The position numbers and the translations under genes are program-made. DNA of 64,000 nucleotides from Ascarosepion bandense (taxonomy: Eukaryota > Mollusca > Cephalopoda > Sepiida > Sepiidae), in NCBI GenBank assembly GCA_037127315.1, contig JBBBDQ010001939.1, forward strand, positions 334,501-398,500, read 5' to 3'. The notes beneath the pieces were generated by a model. That model was given only the letters and a program-made list of their open reading frames with translations. It made no database searches and had not been told where the DNA came from. Below, one piece after another: positions 23,201 to 35,600 of the stretch. How positions within the stretch are numbered: position 1 is the first letter of the stretch; each line of letters begins with the position of its first letter.

Positions 23201-24985
23201 AAACTTGCATATACCAATCTAGAGATCAGCAAATAAAAGTGACAAATATAAGTCTCTTGCATTTTTTCCTTGTTTCCCCAATTTGAAAGCAAAAAAGCAA
23301 CACCTGAATCAATTTTAAGCTAAATTAACAAATCAAAATAACTTAAATGAAAAAATTGATTATACATCCAAGCAGTTCTGGTTAGTAATTCTATTAAAAC
23401 AATACCTGTGCCTCACCAATTCTCTAACAATTCATAGTCTAGCATCTCTCTTAATCCAGAGAAAATTATGAGCAAGCATTTGAATTTCATGCAAGTGCCA
23501 CACTAATTTACCAGGCAGGTGGCATTGTGTATGACATGCAATCACTTAATTGTTTACACTGGTGGGGGGTTGTACTGCTCCATCAGTTCTGCATAAAAAC
23601 TAGTCTATCTTATTTATATTTAACGCAAGTTATGGTTTCCAAGCAAAATGCAAGTGTTTGTAGCTGTGTCAAGTGTACTTTTGAATAGGTATACAGTGAA
23701 AATTTTAAATTATGTCACTTTGAGATTAGAATTGCAAAAGATGCCTTCCAAAAGCTAAACAAAATATTAAAAAATAGGAAAATCTTGTTAGAAACTTAGT
23801 ATTTTACAGTTATGTAAATGTGGTTCTACAGAAAGATGCCGAAAATATCATAGACTGAACATGTTAGCAATGACAAAGTTTCAGAGAATACAATCAGTAA
23901 GTACCTGGTGTTGCACAGGATAGGAAGAGGTATAAGTCTACTTTTAATTTTTTATACAACCAACATCTGTAGATGTTAAATATGAGAGATAACTTATTTT
24001 TTGAAAGAGTTATTCTTCATGTAAAAGTTACTGTGTTAAACTTACCTTTAATGAAAAAAATACTTGAAAATAAGAAATTAAAAGAAAGATTAAACTGAAA
24101 AGTGACGTACAATTTATTTTTCTTTCTTGTGTAGAATAATAAATTTATAAGAGGTGTGTAAGTTTTGAAACAAATCAGATGAAAAATGTGGGAATGTATG
24201 TTAATACTAACCCCCCTCTCTGATTTTTTTTGTTTTTAAATAAACTTTTTAGCACATAAAATTTGGTGAGGCACAAGCAAATTCTCATTCTGAAAATGCG
24301 GCCTAGAGGAAAAAAGTTTGCAAACCATTATAAAGATGAAAGAGATGCATACTTAGTGATTCAGAGGTGTATTATTAAATTGTTTTACAGGACTTCTATT
24401 GGTCTAGCACAGCATACAATCCAGTACAGTTCTGGAACCCAGAGTGCTGGAAAAAAATGTGGTCTAACTGTAGTATCGTAATGTCAAGTACACAATAACA
24501 TCTACAGATATAAAATTAATTTTAATGATTTAAATAACCTCTTAGCATTGCCGGAAAGAACTTATTGAGTGCAGATTATTTACCAGCTTCAACTGAAAAA
24601 AACTCTCCTAATTTGTACAAAAAAACAAAAATAACTGTATTTTTAAAAGTTATAATTAGCAACATCAGTTATAATTATGTCAAATAATTAGTTCAATTAC
24701 TGGCATAGGGCAAGGAGGCTGAAAAGTTCACAGCCCAACCCACTTCCCAAAATCTGACTAAATGATCAAATATCAGATCATTTCTTTTCAAAAAATAGTT
24801 TCTCCTTTAAAACCTTTCAGCTACCCTCGCAATACAACGCAATTAATCTTCTTGAAATAAAACCAAATAAATGGTTAGAAAATGTTCAATCCTATATTTA
24901 TGCAAGAAATTTTAATAATACTGTTCAAAATTCTCCCTATTTTTCCACAATTAACCACAGATCTAAGTGCTATTAGTTCAATAAA
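23200..24985. other. AT-rich noncoding DNA
   Basis: One 72-codon open frame (24263-24481) has no recognisable motif. I see no repeats beyond short A and T runs. Confidence 0.45.
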
Positions 24986-24989
24986 AATA

Positions 24990-25168
24990 TATTTTTTTTA
25001 ATCATATCATCCCGAGCAAGGCGGTAACGCCACTGATGTGCAGGGAGCTATGTAATAGTGAAAAGATTGGAAAAGAGAAAGCCGGAAACCAAATCCTAAA
25101 CAAGGAACAAGGGATGAGCCTCTTAACCTGTTCAATAGACATGGGTGGAGTGTGAACCAGGCGATAGA
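24990..25168 (-). repeat. LINE-tail element, minus copy of an inverted pair
   Basis: On the minus strand it runs from ctatcgcctggttcacactc at 25168 to the tail catcagtggcgttaccgcct...ggatgatatgatt followed by A. The tail equals that of the CR1-like copy at 17.7 kb, but the body does not resemble the LINE C-terminus there. The partner is at 25642-25829. Confidence 0.75.
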
Positions 25169-25443
25169 TATACTTAAATATTACTTCAAAGGTTAAAATT
25201 CTCAGATAAAAAATAAAAATGATGATATACATTGGGAGAACAAAATATCTATAGACAAATGATTAAAAAAAAAAACTTGTCAAAATAAATTATTTTCCAA
25301 CAAAACACCTTCAAATGTCAATGCAGTTAACTCATTGGTAACTACTAATCATATAGACTGAACATTATACAGTGAACATTTCAGATAAAAATAAGCTTGA
25401 AACTGTGTTAGGCTACAGGCTTATTAATTTACTCACACATAAT

Positions 25444-25468
25444 TATATATATATATATATATATATAT
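25444..25468 (+). repeat. (TA)n microsatellite
   Basis: About 12 TA units, between the inverted pair of LINE-tail elements. Confidence 0.9.
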
Positions 25469-25641
25469 TACATACTGATATGTCCTGGAATGGGATATAT
25501 ATCAATACGAGGTTGTTAAGTGGTTAAGGCAAATGTAATCTGGTAGAACAATCTAGTCCATAGTAGTAATAGTTATATGCAGAGACATAGGCATAGTAAA
25601 TAGACCTCTACATAGATCATAATTGGAGTAGATAGACTAAA

Positions 25642-25829
25642 CTATCGCCCGGTTCACACTCCACCCACGTCTATTGAATAGGTGAAGAGGCTCATCCCTT
25701 GTTTCTTGTTTAGGTTGTGGTTTCCGTTTTTTCGCTTTTCCAATCTTTTCACTCTTACGTAGCCCCCTGCGCATCAGTGGCATTTTCGCCTTGCTTGGGG
25801 TGATATGATTAAAAAAAAAAAAAAAAAAA
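25642..25829 (+). repeat. LINE-tail element, plus copy of an inverted pair
   Basis: Starts ctatcgcccggttcacactc, exactly where the minus copy starts, and ends gcgcatcagtggcattttcg...ggtgatatgatt plus an A run (25811-25829). By eye it differs from the minus copy at about one position in seven, so the two are separate insertions and not a recent inverted duplication. Confidence 0.75.
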
Positions 25830-26029
25830 TTTCTAGATCTCACTCACTCTACGTCCTTGCCTTCATCTATATTTATGGCTGATACCAGCCAATCTCATTA
25901 CAGGGGGGGGAGGTATGTCCATATTCATTACATCCCATACACATAAATTTAATAACCAATTTGAAAAATGTTTCATTTCTAATATTTAAGGTTAGTTGAT
26001 CATTGGGAGAGGCGACAGCAGAAATTCTT

Positions 26030-26170
26030 GCTCAAAATGTGAATTTTGGAAAGTAGTCACAAAGTTTAAATATCAAAATCTCAGTTAAATTATATGCCAT
26101 TTTAAAGTATTTGGATAGATCTAAAAGGTGATCTATTTATTTTTTGTTTAAAAGGTCAAATAAGATAACT
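26030..26170 (-). repeat. Dispersed repeat family R, copy 1
   Basis: In inverse orientation it matches 27520-27690 (ttttggaaagtagtcacaaa against the complement near 27645) and 60765-60835 (aaaggtgatctatttatt). No coding content. Confidence 0.65.
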
Positions 26171-26705
26171 GCGACCTTATTCTATGACCATTAATTTCAC
26201 AAAAAGTGTATCTTAAATTTTTTTTAAATTTGAAAACAAATATGTCTCCCTTATGACAAGATATGTACAAAGTTTTGTGGTGGACTTTTGACTGCAGCCT
26301 GATTTACAAGAGTCTTACTAAGTTGGACCAAATTCAAAATGGTGGATTTGCCAATATATGCTAACATTTTCATATTTCCTAATATGGTCAAGTTGTATAC
26401 CTTTAGAAAGCTCTTTGAATGCCAATTACTATTCACATAAGAAATATAATCATAAAATCAACCAAATTTGTGCTATTTGTGGTTAAATGTTAACCAATTT
26501 GGGGAAAAGAACTTTATTTTAGTTTTGTTTGCATTATACAACAAATAAATGTTTATATGATTAACAAATTTTTGTTGACATGGTACACTAAATACACAAC
26601 AATCAATGTTTTTGCTTTTATATATATATATATATATATATATTGTGATGGTTGTTACAATGGTTTATAAAAGTTTGTGTATCACTACACAAAAATCTTC
26701 ACGGC

Positions 26706-26750
26706 GTTTCGGAGCTACGTTTGTTCCTCATCTGGTGAGAAGTTGAAATG
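26706..26750 (-). ncRNA. Hammerhead-like core in the left arm
   Basis: Minus strand: accagatgaggaacaaacgt then agctccgaaacgccg. A (C)AGAUGA box, a short stem closed by GGA.C/G.UCC around an AAACGUA loop, then GAAAC: the layout of hammerhead core plus stem II. The usual CUGAUGA has A in place of U. No 3' partner for stem III was found, so cleavage is unproven. Confidence 0.4.
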
Positions 26751-27044
26751 AAAAATAAGTGGTGAAAACGATTTATTTTTAATAATATGATATGTAAGTG
26801 AATGTGATGGGAGTTTATAGCTGGCAGTTTGTAGCCATAGTGATACAGCTTTGGGTTAGGAGAGGGGTGCAGAGTAGCTTAGTTTTGGACAGGTCACTTT
26901 TTAGTTTTGTCTGGGTAATTCTTATATTGGGATGTAAGAATTTTTAAGAAAGGGTAGATACTTTTTATTTTACTACTATCTATGAGTGGATGGAATAAAG
27001 TTGCTATTAATGTTATATGAGTTCATTTCAGCAAAATCAGCAAA

Positions 27045-27260
27045 ATGAACCTAGAATGGATCAATAAACAAATCAAATGGGACCTTGGACTACTCCAGTG
27101 GACAAACACAACTGATGTCATAAATTGGTTTAACAACATTAAAGAAAAAAACAACTGTTCTTTGATCCAATTTGACATAGTTGACTATTACCCATCAATA
27201 TGCAAAGTCCTTACTAAACTCCCACCACATTCACATATATATCATATTATCAAAAATAAA
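27045..27260 (+). pseudogene. Penelope-like reverse transcriptase fragment (motif A)
   Basis: The translated stretch includes QWTNTTDVINWFNNIKEKN, then SLIQFDIVDYYPSI at about 27156-27198. FDIxxFYPSI with the first catalytic Asp is typical of motif A in Penelope-like RTs, preceded there by an N-W-F-NI-K helix. The frame then runs straight into the right terminal arm, so RT motifs B to E and any GIY-YIG nuclease have been lost. Confidence 0.7.
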
Positions 27261-27297
27261 TTGTTTTTACCACTTATTTTTCATTTCAACCTATCAC

Positions 27298-27335
27298 CAG
27301 ATGAGGAGCAAACATAGCTCTGAAACGCCGAAGAT
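27298..27335 (+). ncRNA. Hammerhead-like core in the right arm
   Basis: Plus strand: ccagatgaggagcaaacata then gctctgaaacgccg. Stem GAGC/GCUC is perfect around an AAACAUA loop, flanked by AUGA and GAAAC. Same U-to-A difference as the left arm. Confidence 0.4.
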
Positions 27336-27464
27336 TTTTGTGTAGTGATACTATGCTTTTATAAACCATTGTAACAACCATTACGATATAAAGCTCTATG
27401 TTGTATTGAGCACTCTTTATGAACAGTGGGTTTAAAACCTACGTGTTCCATAACTTTCTTACAC

Positions 27465-27800
27465 ACACATATATATATATATATATAAAAACTAAAAGTT
27501 ACAAGCAAATTGTTCATACAACTGCATGATTCAGTCTAATATCTAAACTATAATTACTTTATTTTGTTTTAACTTTTTAAATGTTATGTAATTTAGCTTT
27601 GTAGGTGAAAAAAAAAAAACTTGAGATATTTAAATTTTGTGACTATTTTCCAAAATTTACTTTTTTGCAAAAAAATCTCAAGGACCCTTGGCCTAGAAAT
27701 GTAAAATAGGTACTATTCAATTTTTATCATTAAGTTCTATAAGTGTATACGATTTGAAAAAAGTCTGCATTGGTGATGGTCAAACCCTTGTTAACATGGA

Positions 27801-27846
<46 letters not shown>

Positions 27847-27974
27847 CTCATGATGTATGTAAAAATATATTACTATGTTATTTAGTGTAACTTAAATTAT
27901 TTCCAGAAAAATGTATGAAGAAATACTATTAATCTACATCTAGATTAAATTTGTATTTTCTTAGAAAATTCCAT

Positions 27975-28020
<46 letters not shown>

Positions 28021-28060
28021 CAGAGAGAGAGCAAGCATGTGTGTGTGTGTGTGTTAAGCA
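27465..28060 (+). repeat. Cluster of (TA)n and (GT)n microsatellites
   Basis: (TA)n at 27467-27487, (TACA)/(TA)n at 27797-27844 and 27979-28016, and (GT)n at 28039-28054. Within this, 27520-27800 is copy 2 of repeat family R. Confidence 0.9.
27520..27800 (+). repeat. Dispersed repeat family R, copy 2
   Basis: Shares with 60760-61030, in the same orientation: atgtaaaataggtactattc, ctataagtgta and ggtcaaacccttgttaacat. A pair with copy 1 (26030-26170) in opposite orientation flanks the Penelope-like remnant. Confidence 0.7.
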
Positions 28061-28870
28061 AATTTTAATGACACAGCATTTCTCAAATCTTTATTAGCAT
28101 GTCTCATCATTATAGCCTTATATATATATATTATATTTTCTAAAGAACTAAACATATACCATTATATATTCATAATATAAATTATTTATTTATTTATTTT
28201 GTGAGAGTAAATCTACAATCCTTATCAAGATTCAGGTTAAGCTCTTCTGCACATGCCAGCTGCTTATTTAACGTGGTAAGAAATATTAGCTCATCAACCA
28301 GTCATGTTAATATGTTTGTTATGAAACTAAAGTTTACAGCAGCAAATAAAATATGATTAAATAATTTCTGCCTGAATTTCTTGGATGGGATGGGAAGTTA
28401 TTATTTACATTCAGGCTAATGTCCTCATCTTTGTTGTTATCACATTTCAGCCATTAAGCCTTTTCACTGATCCAGATAACCTTCTATCTATGTCTAAATT
28501 TTATTTAGTACCACCCAGTAATTATCTCCCAGTTCCCTTTAAGTGTAAGTCTGTACTACTTGTACTTGAATTGATAAACCATCACTTTAATTCCTGTGGG
28601 TCAATAATTGAATATTACTAAAAGGAACAAAATGAGATATCCCTGGACATTAACAATGGAAGAAGAAAAACAATCTATCCTGTGGAATAAATAAAGAACT
28701 TTGGTTGAAATTCCTTGAAGATTACCCAAATCACTAAACACCCGTGATAATAAAAATAACAAGGACATTAATCCAAATGTAAATAAATAAGGATTGGGCA
28801 ATTCTTTCATGGCTTGGTTCCTTAGTATAACTTCCTTTTCAATCATTTTACCACAATCAAAGCTATAAAA
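28060..28870. other. AT-rich noncoding DNA
   Basis: Contains (TA)n at 28116-28130 and (TTTA)n at 28185-28199. Open frames at 28385-28621 (+) and 28601-28885 (-) show no known motif. Confidence 0.45.
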
Positions 28871-28959
28871 GCCACCAAAACACAAGAGTTACTGAGTAAA
28901 AAAAAAAAAAAAACATTATTTAGAAAAGAAATTGATAAACAGGAATTAAAACAGAAGAC

Positions 28960-29345
28960 AAAAATTGACATTACATTTAAATTTTTTGAAGATCAAAGTT
29001 GACTGGGAAGCAAGAAGTCAGAAAAGAGTTCCAGAAGTAAGAAATGTGATAGAAACCAATAGCATAAAATTTATGGTTACATCTAACGATTTCAACTGTA
29101 AAATGATGACACCTTCCCATCAATCTAGCACTACATACTATTATAAATTTCTTCCATCCACAAAACAAATTTGCTTTTGTATTTCATTAAGTGCTATTAT
29201 AATCTCATCAACCAGACAATTTCACAACATAAAATAACTGTTAAATATGATTGCAGCTTTTGCCATGTGAACTGTATTTAAACAACAACAAAAGAAGACT
29301 CCTGTTTGACACACTAGTGCTCTGATGACCCCAGAATTAAATGGA
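28960..29345 (-). mobile_element. CR1-like LINE 3' ORF fragment
   Basis: Minus strand at 29168-28977 encodes CHHFTVEIVRCNHKFYAIGF, then HISYFWNSFLTSCFPVNFDL, ending QKI: the S-x-FWNSL-x-CFP-x-FDLQK C-terminus of the CR1-like family. The bases at 29310-29345 (ctctgatgaccccagaatta) recur at 3270-3290 and mark another shared piece. Confidence 0.7.
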
Positions 29346-29449
29346 TAGGTAGATTTAACAAGATATCAACCATTGTTAGATTATTTAAGGTGAGTGTATA
29401 TGCAGGTAAAATGAACACCTTCTGCCATAGTGAAGGTAGTTCATTTAAG

Positions 29450-29622
29450 GTAAAATGGGTTAAATAACAGGACAGATTGGGTTCTATAGCCTTGGCTGGT
29501 AACCAGTCTACCGCAGAAAGTAATGGTAACCTACCGCGGGAAAATCTTCTGCCGAGTCAGTTATGTCTCTTTCAAGACATGATCGGCCAAGCGTGTATCA
29601 CATATGGCATTTAACTGACTGA
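29450..29622 (+). repeat. SINE subfamily A, 3' half
   Basis: Starts in the body (atgggttaaataacaggaca) and keeps tagccttggctggtaacc and the 3' hairpin (tatgtctctttcaagacatg, 29558-29577), ending ttaactgactga. The tRNA-like head is missing: 5' truncation, as expected for LINE-mediated insertion. Confidence 0.85.
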
Positions 29623-29929
29623 AAGTGATATAAAATCACATTGGTATATAGAGATTATTAGCCATCTTGTCATCTATCTAGAAGAAAGCTTTGATGTAAA
29701 ATCCACTACTTTGACCCCATGACAATGCCTAATAATTAAATACTGCACCATCTGTAATTTGGGTTACCAGGGATTTCATCTCTCAGTGACACACCAGGCC
29801 ACAGTTGAAAAATCTGCTACTAGTAAGAAAAGTTCTAGTCAGCCAGACAAGCTATCAAGAAAAGCTAAATAATCACATGAAAGATTTTTAATTTAAAATC
29901 TTTTCCAAACGGAAAAATTGGACAAATTA

Positions 29930-32330
29930 ATGTTCAATTAAGATTAGATGATTTCAGGATGCATTTCGTTTTAGAACAATGCAAACGTGCAAACCTTGAT
30001 GTTTGTATGCAAGAGGTGTACCAACTTGGTAATGACTGTTGCACATTTGGAATACAGCTTCTACTGAATTGATCTAAAGGAGAAAAGATAATATAATGGC
30101 AGAATTGTAATAATCAAATAATTAGATATTGTAATAAACAATATCTTACACCAGTTGATCCAACTGGAAAAAGTATTGTTTCTGGAAAGAACTTCTACAA
30201 AGGGTTAACCAAACTTTGCCTATTTGAAACAAAACAGAAACTTTAATTTTCTACTGCTAGTATTTTTGAGTACTACTGGTAAGAAGACATCACCCTTTGA
30301 AACAGAAGCCTCAAACAGTAATGAGAACTCGTTAAATTTTTGTTATTCAAAGATATTCCATCTTAAACACATAATCCAACCATCCTATGAAATACCAGAT
30401 AACATGACTAGTAATCTTTATGATTACTCTAACTTCAGCATCTCAGATATTTGGCTTAGGCAGTTCGAGACAAATGTAAGACTATACAATACCTTCTTGA
30501 ATCTGAAAAACAGGCTTTCTTGTAACAAAACTGACAAGACTAGCAAACAAACTTGTGCAATTCAGCTTATAAACTACAAAAAAAAAAAATGGCTAGGTAC
30601 AATACCAAAACTCTTAAAAATTTAAATGTAAGAGCAGAATTCTGTGAAACTAAAATCCAAATTAATGTCCTTAAATACTCACTATAACAACATAGAGGAC
30701 ACTAATGACATAATTGTATCTTCTTTAGCTGAAGTATGTCAGACCATTCCAATAAAAACTAAATGGAAAGTGATACTCCAATGGTATGACAATTATAATT
30801 TGAGAAATAAATTGATAGAAAGAAAAAGAAACAAACAAGAAAGGAAAATAAATGGAAAGGAGAATACTAAATAATAATGTAAAAAAAAAAAAAAAAAAAA
30901 AGAACTAGTTAATGCTAGAAACTAATATCTCCAGAAAATAAAAAAGAATTAAAAAAAAGCGAAACAGCATAAACTGCTGAAATGTGGTAAAAAGTAATTA
31001 AAAATCATACAATAGAAACTAAATCAAAAGAAATGCCATGGTTTCAAAAAACTTTTTGCATTACATTTCAACCCTGACCATACTAAAGATGTCTGCAGAA
31101 ATAGAACATGCTACCAATATACATCCAATCATTAAAAGTTTATCTCCAAACATAAACAATAACAAACCTAGTGATGAGGAAGTTAAAAAGCTATAAAAAG
31201 AGCCAGAATAACAACACATTGCTGATTTTTTAAAAATAGCATACCATCTCCCCAAATTTAAAAACTAGCTTCTTAAATTCATTAAAGAAATCTGGAATCA
31301 GAAAGACATCCAATAAAAAAAAGTGAGATACATCTCGCACTAATACAGTATGGAAACAAAGTAGTTCTCAAATCTCGATTAGATCCATTATGATGAAAGT
31401 ACTAATGAACATCTTAACTAGGCTGTTACTATTCTATGAAATTCAACTCCTCACAACCTAGTTTCGTTTTCATTCTGGTAAGTGGTGTAATGATGGTATA
31501 TATGTCATCAAACAACTCCATGAAATTGCATACCACTCCAATAGAAAATTGTACACCTGCTACGGTAACGTCACAGCAGCATATTACATCAACAAAAACT
31601 TTCTCTTCTCATCCAGAAAAAACCATCTTCCAAGCTTCACTGTATAAATCTGATAGAGGAACGATATTGGTTCACAAAATACAGAAACATTTCAAGCCAC
31701 ATCAAAAATATTAAGAAATTAGAACCATACTCTATTTAAAATCTTAGTAGATGCTCTGTGCGTACACAAGTATAGATATGAAGTGATGGGCACTGATCAT
31801 TTAAGCAATCCACATCCTAAATGAGTCAACTAATAAAAGACAGCAGTTCTGCTTTTTCTCCTGAAGCCAACGTACTAATGATGAGGGAAGTTATACAGAT
31901 GACATGAGTATCTCTAGTTGTGATAAGAATAATCTAGAACAAAAAAAGTCAACAAGTGTTCCAAGAAATAGGAGTCATGATAAACCTTTCCAAAACAGAA
32001 ACTATGATCTGGAATTGGAATGAAAGAAATAATGACACCTTTATTCCACCATAAAAATTTAGAATGTGGAATTAGTAAATAGTAAACACTTCAATAACCA
32101 CAATGTATGGATCAGTTTTAACAAATTTAGTAAAGAAGATAGTAAAATTTAATTTAAAGTCAATTATGCTAAAGGTAGTTTTGCCCAACACTACAAACTG
32201 CTTGAAAAATAAAACATTATCCTAGAAACATGTCCTTAAATAGCCTCAACAGATCAAGACTTTCATATAGAGGTCATGTACAGAACCAAACTCATTCAGA
32301 AATAGCTAAACTGTCAACTACAACCTTTTT
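29930..32330 (+). pseudogene. RTE-type LINE endonuclease-reverse transcriptase
   Basis: Endonuclease-like start at 29930-30055: INVQLRLDDFRM, LEQCKRANLDVCMQEV. Linker block near 30590-30690: LKNLNVRAEFCETKIQINVL. RT: TPHNLVSF near 31447, then DGIYVIKQLHEIAYHSNRKL (31490-31555) and YVNL-TAAY (about 31562-31590), the motif A region with its Asp changed. The catalytic box reads YTDDM at 31892-31906. INLSKTETMIWN (about 31980-32015) is the usual block after it. Copying activity is lost through many stops. Confidence 0.75.
30884..30901 (+). repeat. A run inside the RTE LINE
   Basis: About 18-19 A between the linker and RT blocks. Confidence 0.8.
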
Positions 32331-32639
32331 CTCAGATCAAGGATTAAAAATGATTTCAAGTGAATGAAGCCTGTAGGTCTTAGTGACGACTATCCTTCTT
32401 CAAACCTTATTAACTATAACTTGAGAATGAGAAATAATGTTTACCAAATAAAAGAAACTACATCACTTGAGGACTTTCAACAGCAGTAACAACTAAAATG
32501 AATAGCATGTAACAAGAAAATAACATAATCAAGACACTGACAATCCACACTACCTCAAAGATAAGGTAAGGAAGGAAAATCCATCAATATTGGAAAAGGT
32601 GATAAGAATTACTAGACTTGAGAAATTTATTTTCTTGAA

Positions 32640-35600
32640 AAAATGTTTTAACAGAAAGATTTTATGATTTTTCAACTGACAGCAGAACTGGCCAATGAAT
32701 GCTGAATGTTTACTTTTAACAAAATAGCTAATATTACCATATTACATATCATTAAATCACCATCAAGAACACCTTCATATTGTTGTTTTATAAAATTAAG
32801 AAATTCTATTTTTACTTTATTTTATAGTATAATTTTATTTGGGAAATACAATTAACACACATAAAATTTAAGAATTAGTTGCAACAGCTGGAAATGGCAT
32901 CTTTAAAACGTTTTTTTTTTTGTTTTTGCTGGCATGAAGAAAATAACTTTTCACTATGACAATAATGTTATGGTAAACGTTCCTTTAACAGTATTAGTTG
33001 TCAAGAGAAGACAGACAAACATATTGTCTTTGAATTTGATCACCAAGTAAAGAGATTTAAATTTGCAAGGAATGATTTAAAAAGAGAAATTAGTTCTTTT
33101 GACAAAAATTTCCATCAGATGGTTCTATGAACCACAATATAAGAGTTGGGGGTGGGGGGCTTCATCTGGTTGAATTTTTTAAAATGGTGATCTGTCAAGT
33201 TTCCAATTCTTTAAGTAAATTAAAATGATTTCCTCACTTCCAAGGGGATTTTTGTAGTTTGTGGCTTTTTTTAGATAGATTTTTCTTTTTTCTTTGAGGA
33301 GGATCTGGCATCATTTATTCTGGGATCTTTTGTTAGGTGGTCTCTTTTCTCTGTGGTGACCTCTTTGGAGTCATTGACAAGGAAGATCCTTCAGTAGAAA
33401 GAAGTAGTCATACTGGAGAGCTTAGTGTCCTGTTTACAGGAGTTTGGTTTGAGATTTTTGGGTGTTGTTCTTAGTTGAGAAGTTGTTGACATGTTCTGTT
33501 CATTTTTGTCTTTCACTCTTGTATCATTGGAATAGATGGTGGCTGTTTTTTTTTTTTGTTTCTTTTTTTTTTTTTTTTGATGTGTGGTTTTATGGAAATT
33601 AACACTGGATTGGATTTCTCTTTCCTCAACCCAGTGATTTTGTTTTTTTAATGAATGTAGGCCTGTCTTCCAGTTTTGGTCATCACTTAATGAATGCTTT
33701 GTATTTATCCAATTGATCAGTGTTGGTTGCAATTGCTGTTCTTTGCACAACTCATATTTCTACCATCTTTCATGCCACTTGGAATGGCATGTTATGTATT
33801 TCACATCCAATATTTCCTTTTCTTCCCTCCCGATTTGGCACATTCATGCATATACTATGTGATCTCCATGACCATGCATTCAAAACTCACTTTTGTAATG
33901 GTGAACAAGACTAACCTTTACCCCAGAGCAATATGTTGGTTGATTTTACAAGTCAACTTTTGTTGGATCCTTTAATGTCTAATTTTGTACAAGGCACCCA
34001 GTGAGGATAAAACTCACTGCTCCATAGTAATATTCAAATAGACTAGCCCTGCTATTACACTACACAAGAGTACCAGCTATTGTTACATTTCAGTTAAAAA
34101 AAAAAAAAAATCATTATTTCATTAAGTCTATGATTAAATAATTTTGTTAGTCAAGTACTCTTGAAAAGCAAATCCAAAATGCCAGCACAACAGAATTATT
34201 TCTCTCAATTCAATCCCACAACCTCACCCACCCAGCAGTGCTTATTTGGTATGGTATTATTTTTAAAATAAGTTTCTCCACAACATGATTATTTTAGTCC
34301 AAGAATAACAAATTTCCTTCTTATTTCACAAGCTGAAGAATTCCCATTGGCATGACTATTCCAGATCACACTTGTATTTGATCCAAAAGATTATCACTAT
34401 CTCAATTTCTAATTGTATTTATGCAACTGATCAACTGCACATTAAGAACTTAGCTAAAATTTTTCTTTTTTTAGATAATCATGGGCGTTAACATAGATTA
34501 CCCATCGTCTCCTGCAATTCCCCATTATCTTATTTTTTTCTCTTATTCCAGGTTTTTATCTAAATGTTATACAAACATGTATTAGTTTCATATATAAAAC
34601 AAGTAATGAGGATTACACAAATATTTTCTACTCTGTTTTCTTTTATCTTCATTTGCTCCAGCTCTCCATAAAGAATTTTAATGTATCACAACTTTTACAC
34701 CCTTCTTTCCTTACCTGCATTTCAATCTTTTGCTCAGCATTTCTTGATATCCAGCCAGCAAGCCTGTATTTCTATATCTCTCATCTCTGTTCCCCACAAA
34801 TTCTCTTTCATGACCACTCAGGAAATATATTTACACAAATTGTTAAGAGTTAATCTATTGCTCTGACATTCACATGTCAATCACAAATAATAATATATAT
34901 ATTTCATTGAAAGATTCTAACCATTAACTTATTTCCAAAATTTATTTATAAAACAATCACTTAGTACTTATATACATTATTTAGATAGAATTTTAAACAG
35001 AAATGTATTTTGTTTTATTATTCAGACACACACTTTACCGACTCATTAACACACACATTCGTACATAATTCTCTCATACGCATATATTCATATACAATTC
35101 TCTCATTTTATTTAAAAAAAGAAAATCATTCCATCACTCAATACATGTATACATTATTTCACAATTTTGAACAGAAATGTATTTTATTTTGTCATTCACA
35201 CATATACTAACATTACTGACATAAAGACACTTAATTCGTATATAGTTTAAATACGTTTGACACACATTATTTTTGTACATATACTTACATTCATAATAAA
35301 CATCCAGTGTTTTTTATTACGTGGCACACACACTTAGACAGATGTAAGTTTTTCCTCTACATTTAAAATATTCATCTACTGCTTTATTACACATGACATG
35401 TATCTGACCAATGAAATCAAACCTCAATCAACATACTGTCTCTGAATTTTTAAAAGATTTAAGAAATTTAAAGAAAAAATTTTTAAATTGTCTTTAAAAA
35501 ATCTCTGAAGAAAATTGTTCATGTGAAACATTATAGACTAAAGACTTTTTTCGTACCAGTTCTTTACTTATTTTATTTATATCATATACATATATAATTC

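Larger units (their letters stand above)
26620..27395 (+). mobile_element. Penelope-like element remnant with inverted terminal arms
   Basis: Arms: 26641-26768 and 27263-27385 are reverse complements. For example, tggttgttacaatggtttat at 26648-26667 is matched by ataaaccattgtaacaacca at 27360-27379, and both arms share cacttatttttcatttcaac next to the centre. Between them lies an RT fragment on the plus strand. Inverted terminal copies of the long repeat are a known arrangement of Penelope-like elements. Most of the coding part is deleted. Confidence 0.7.
29905..32640 (+). mobile_element. Dead RTE-type LINE
   Basis: Plus-strand order: endonuclease start, linker, RT palm with FR-G and YxDD blocks, and post-RT tail. 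About 2.7 kb remains of an expected 3+ kb. Stops and frameshifts occur every few dozen codons. It has the same broad family style as the 3' fragments at 3.6-4.1 and 20.0-20.3 kb, although those cover the C-terminus and this copy fades before it. Confidence 0.75.

Noticed and set aside
24263..24481. 72-residue open frame
   Set aside because: No motif, no neighbours, and ordinary AT-rich base use.
33391..33750. Lys-rich 119-residue open frame
   Set aside because: The Lys block comes from a T run on the other strand, and the rest has no recognisable domain; a LINE ORF1 origin was considered but not supported.
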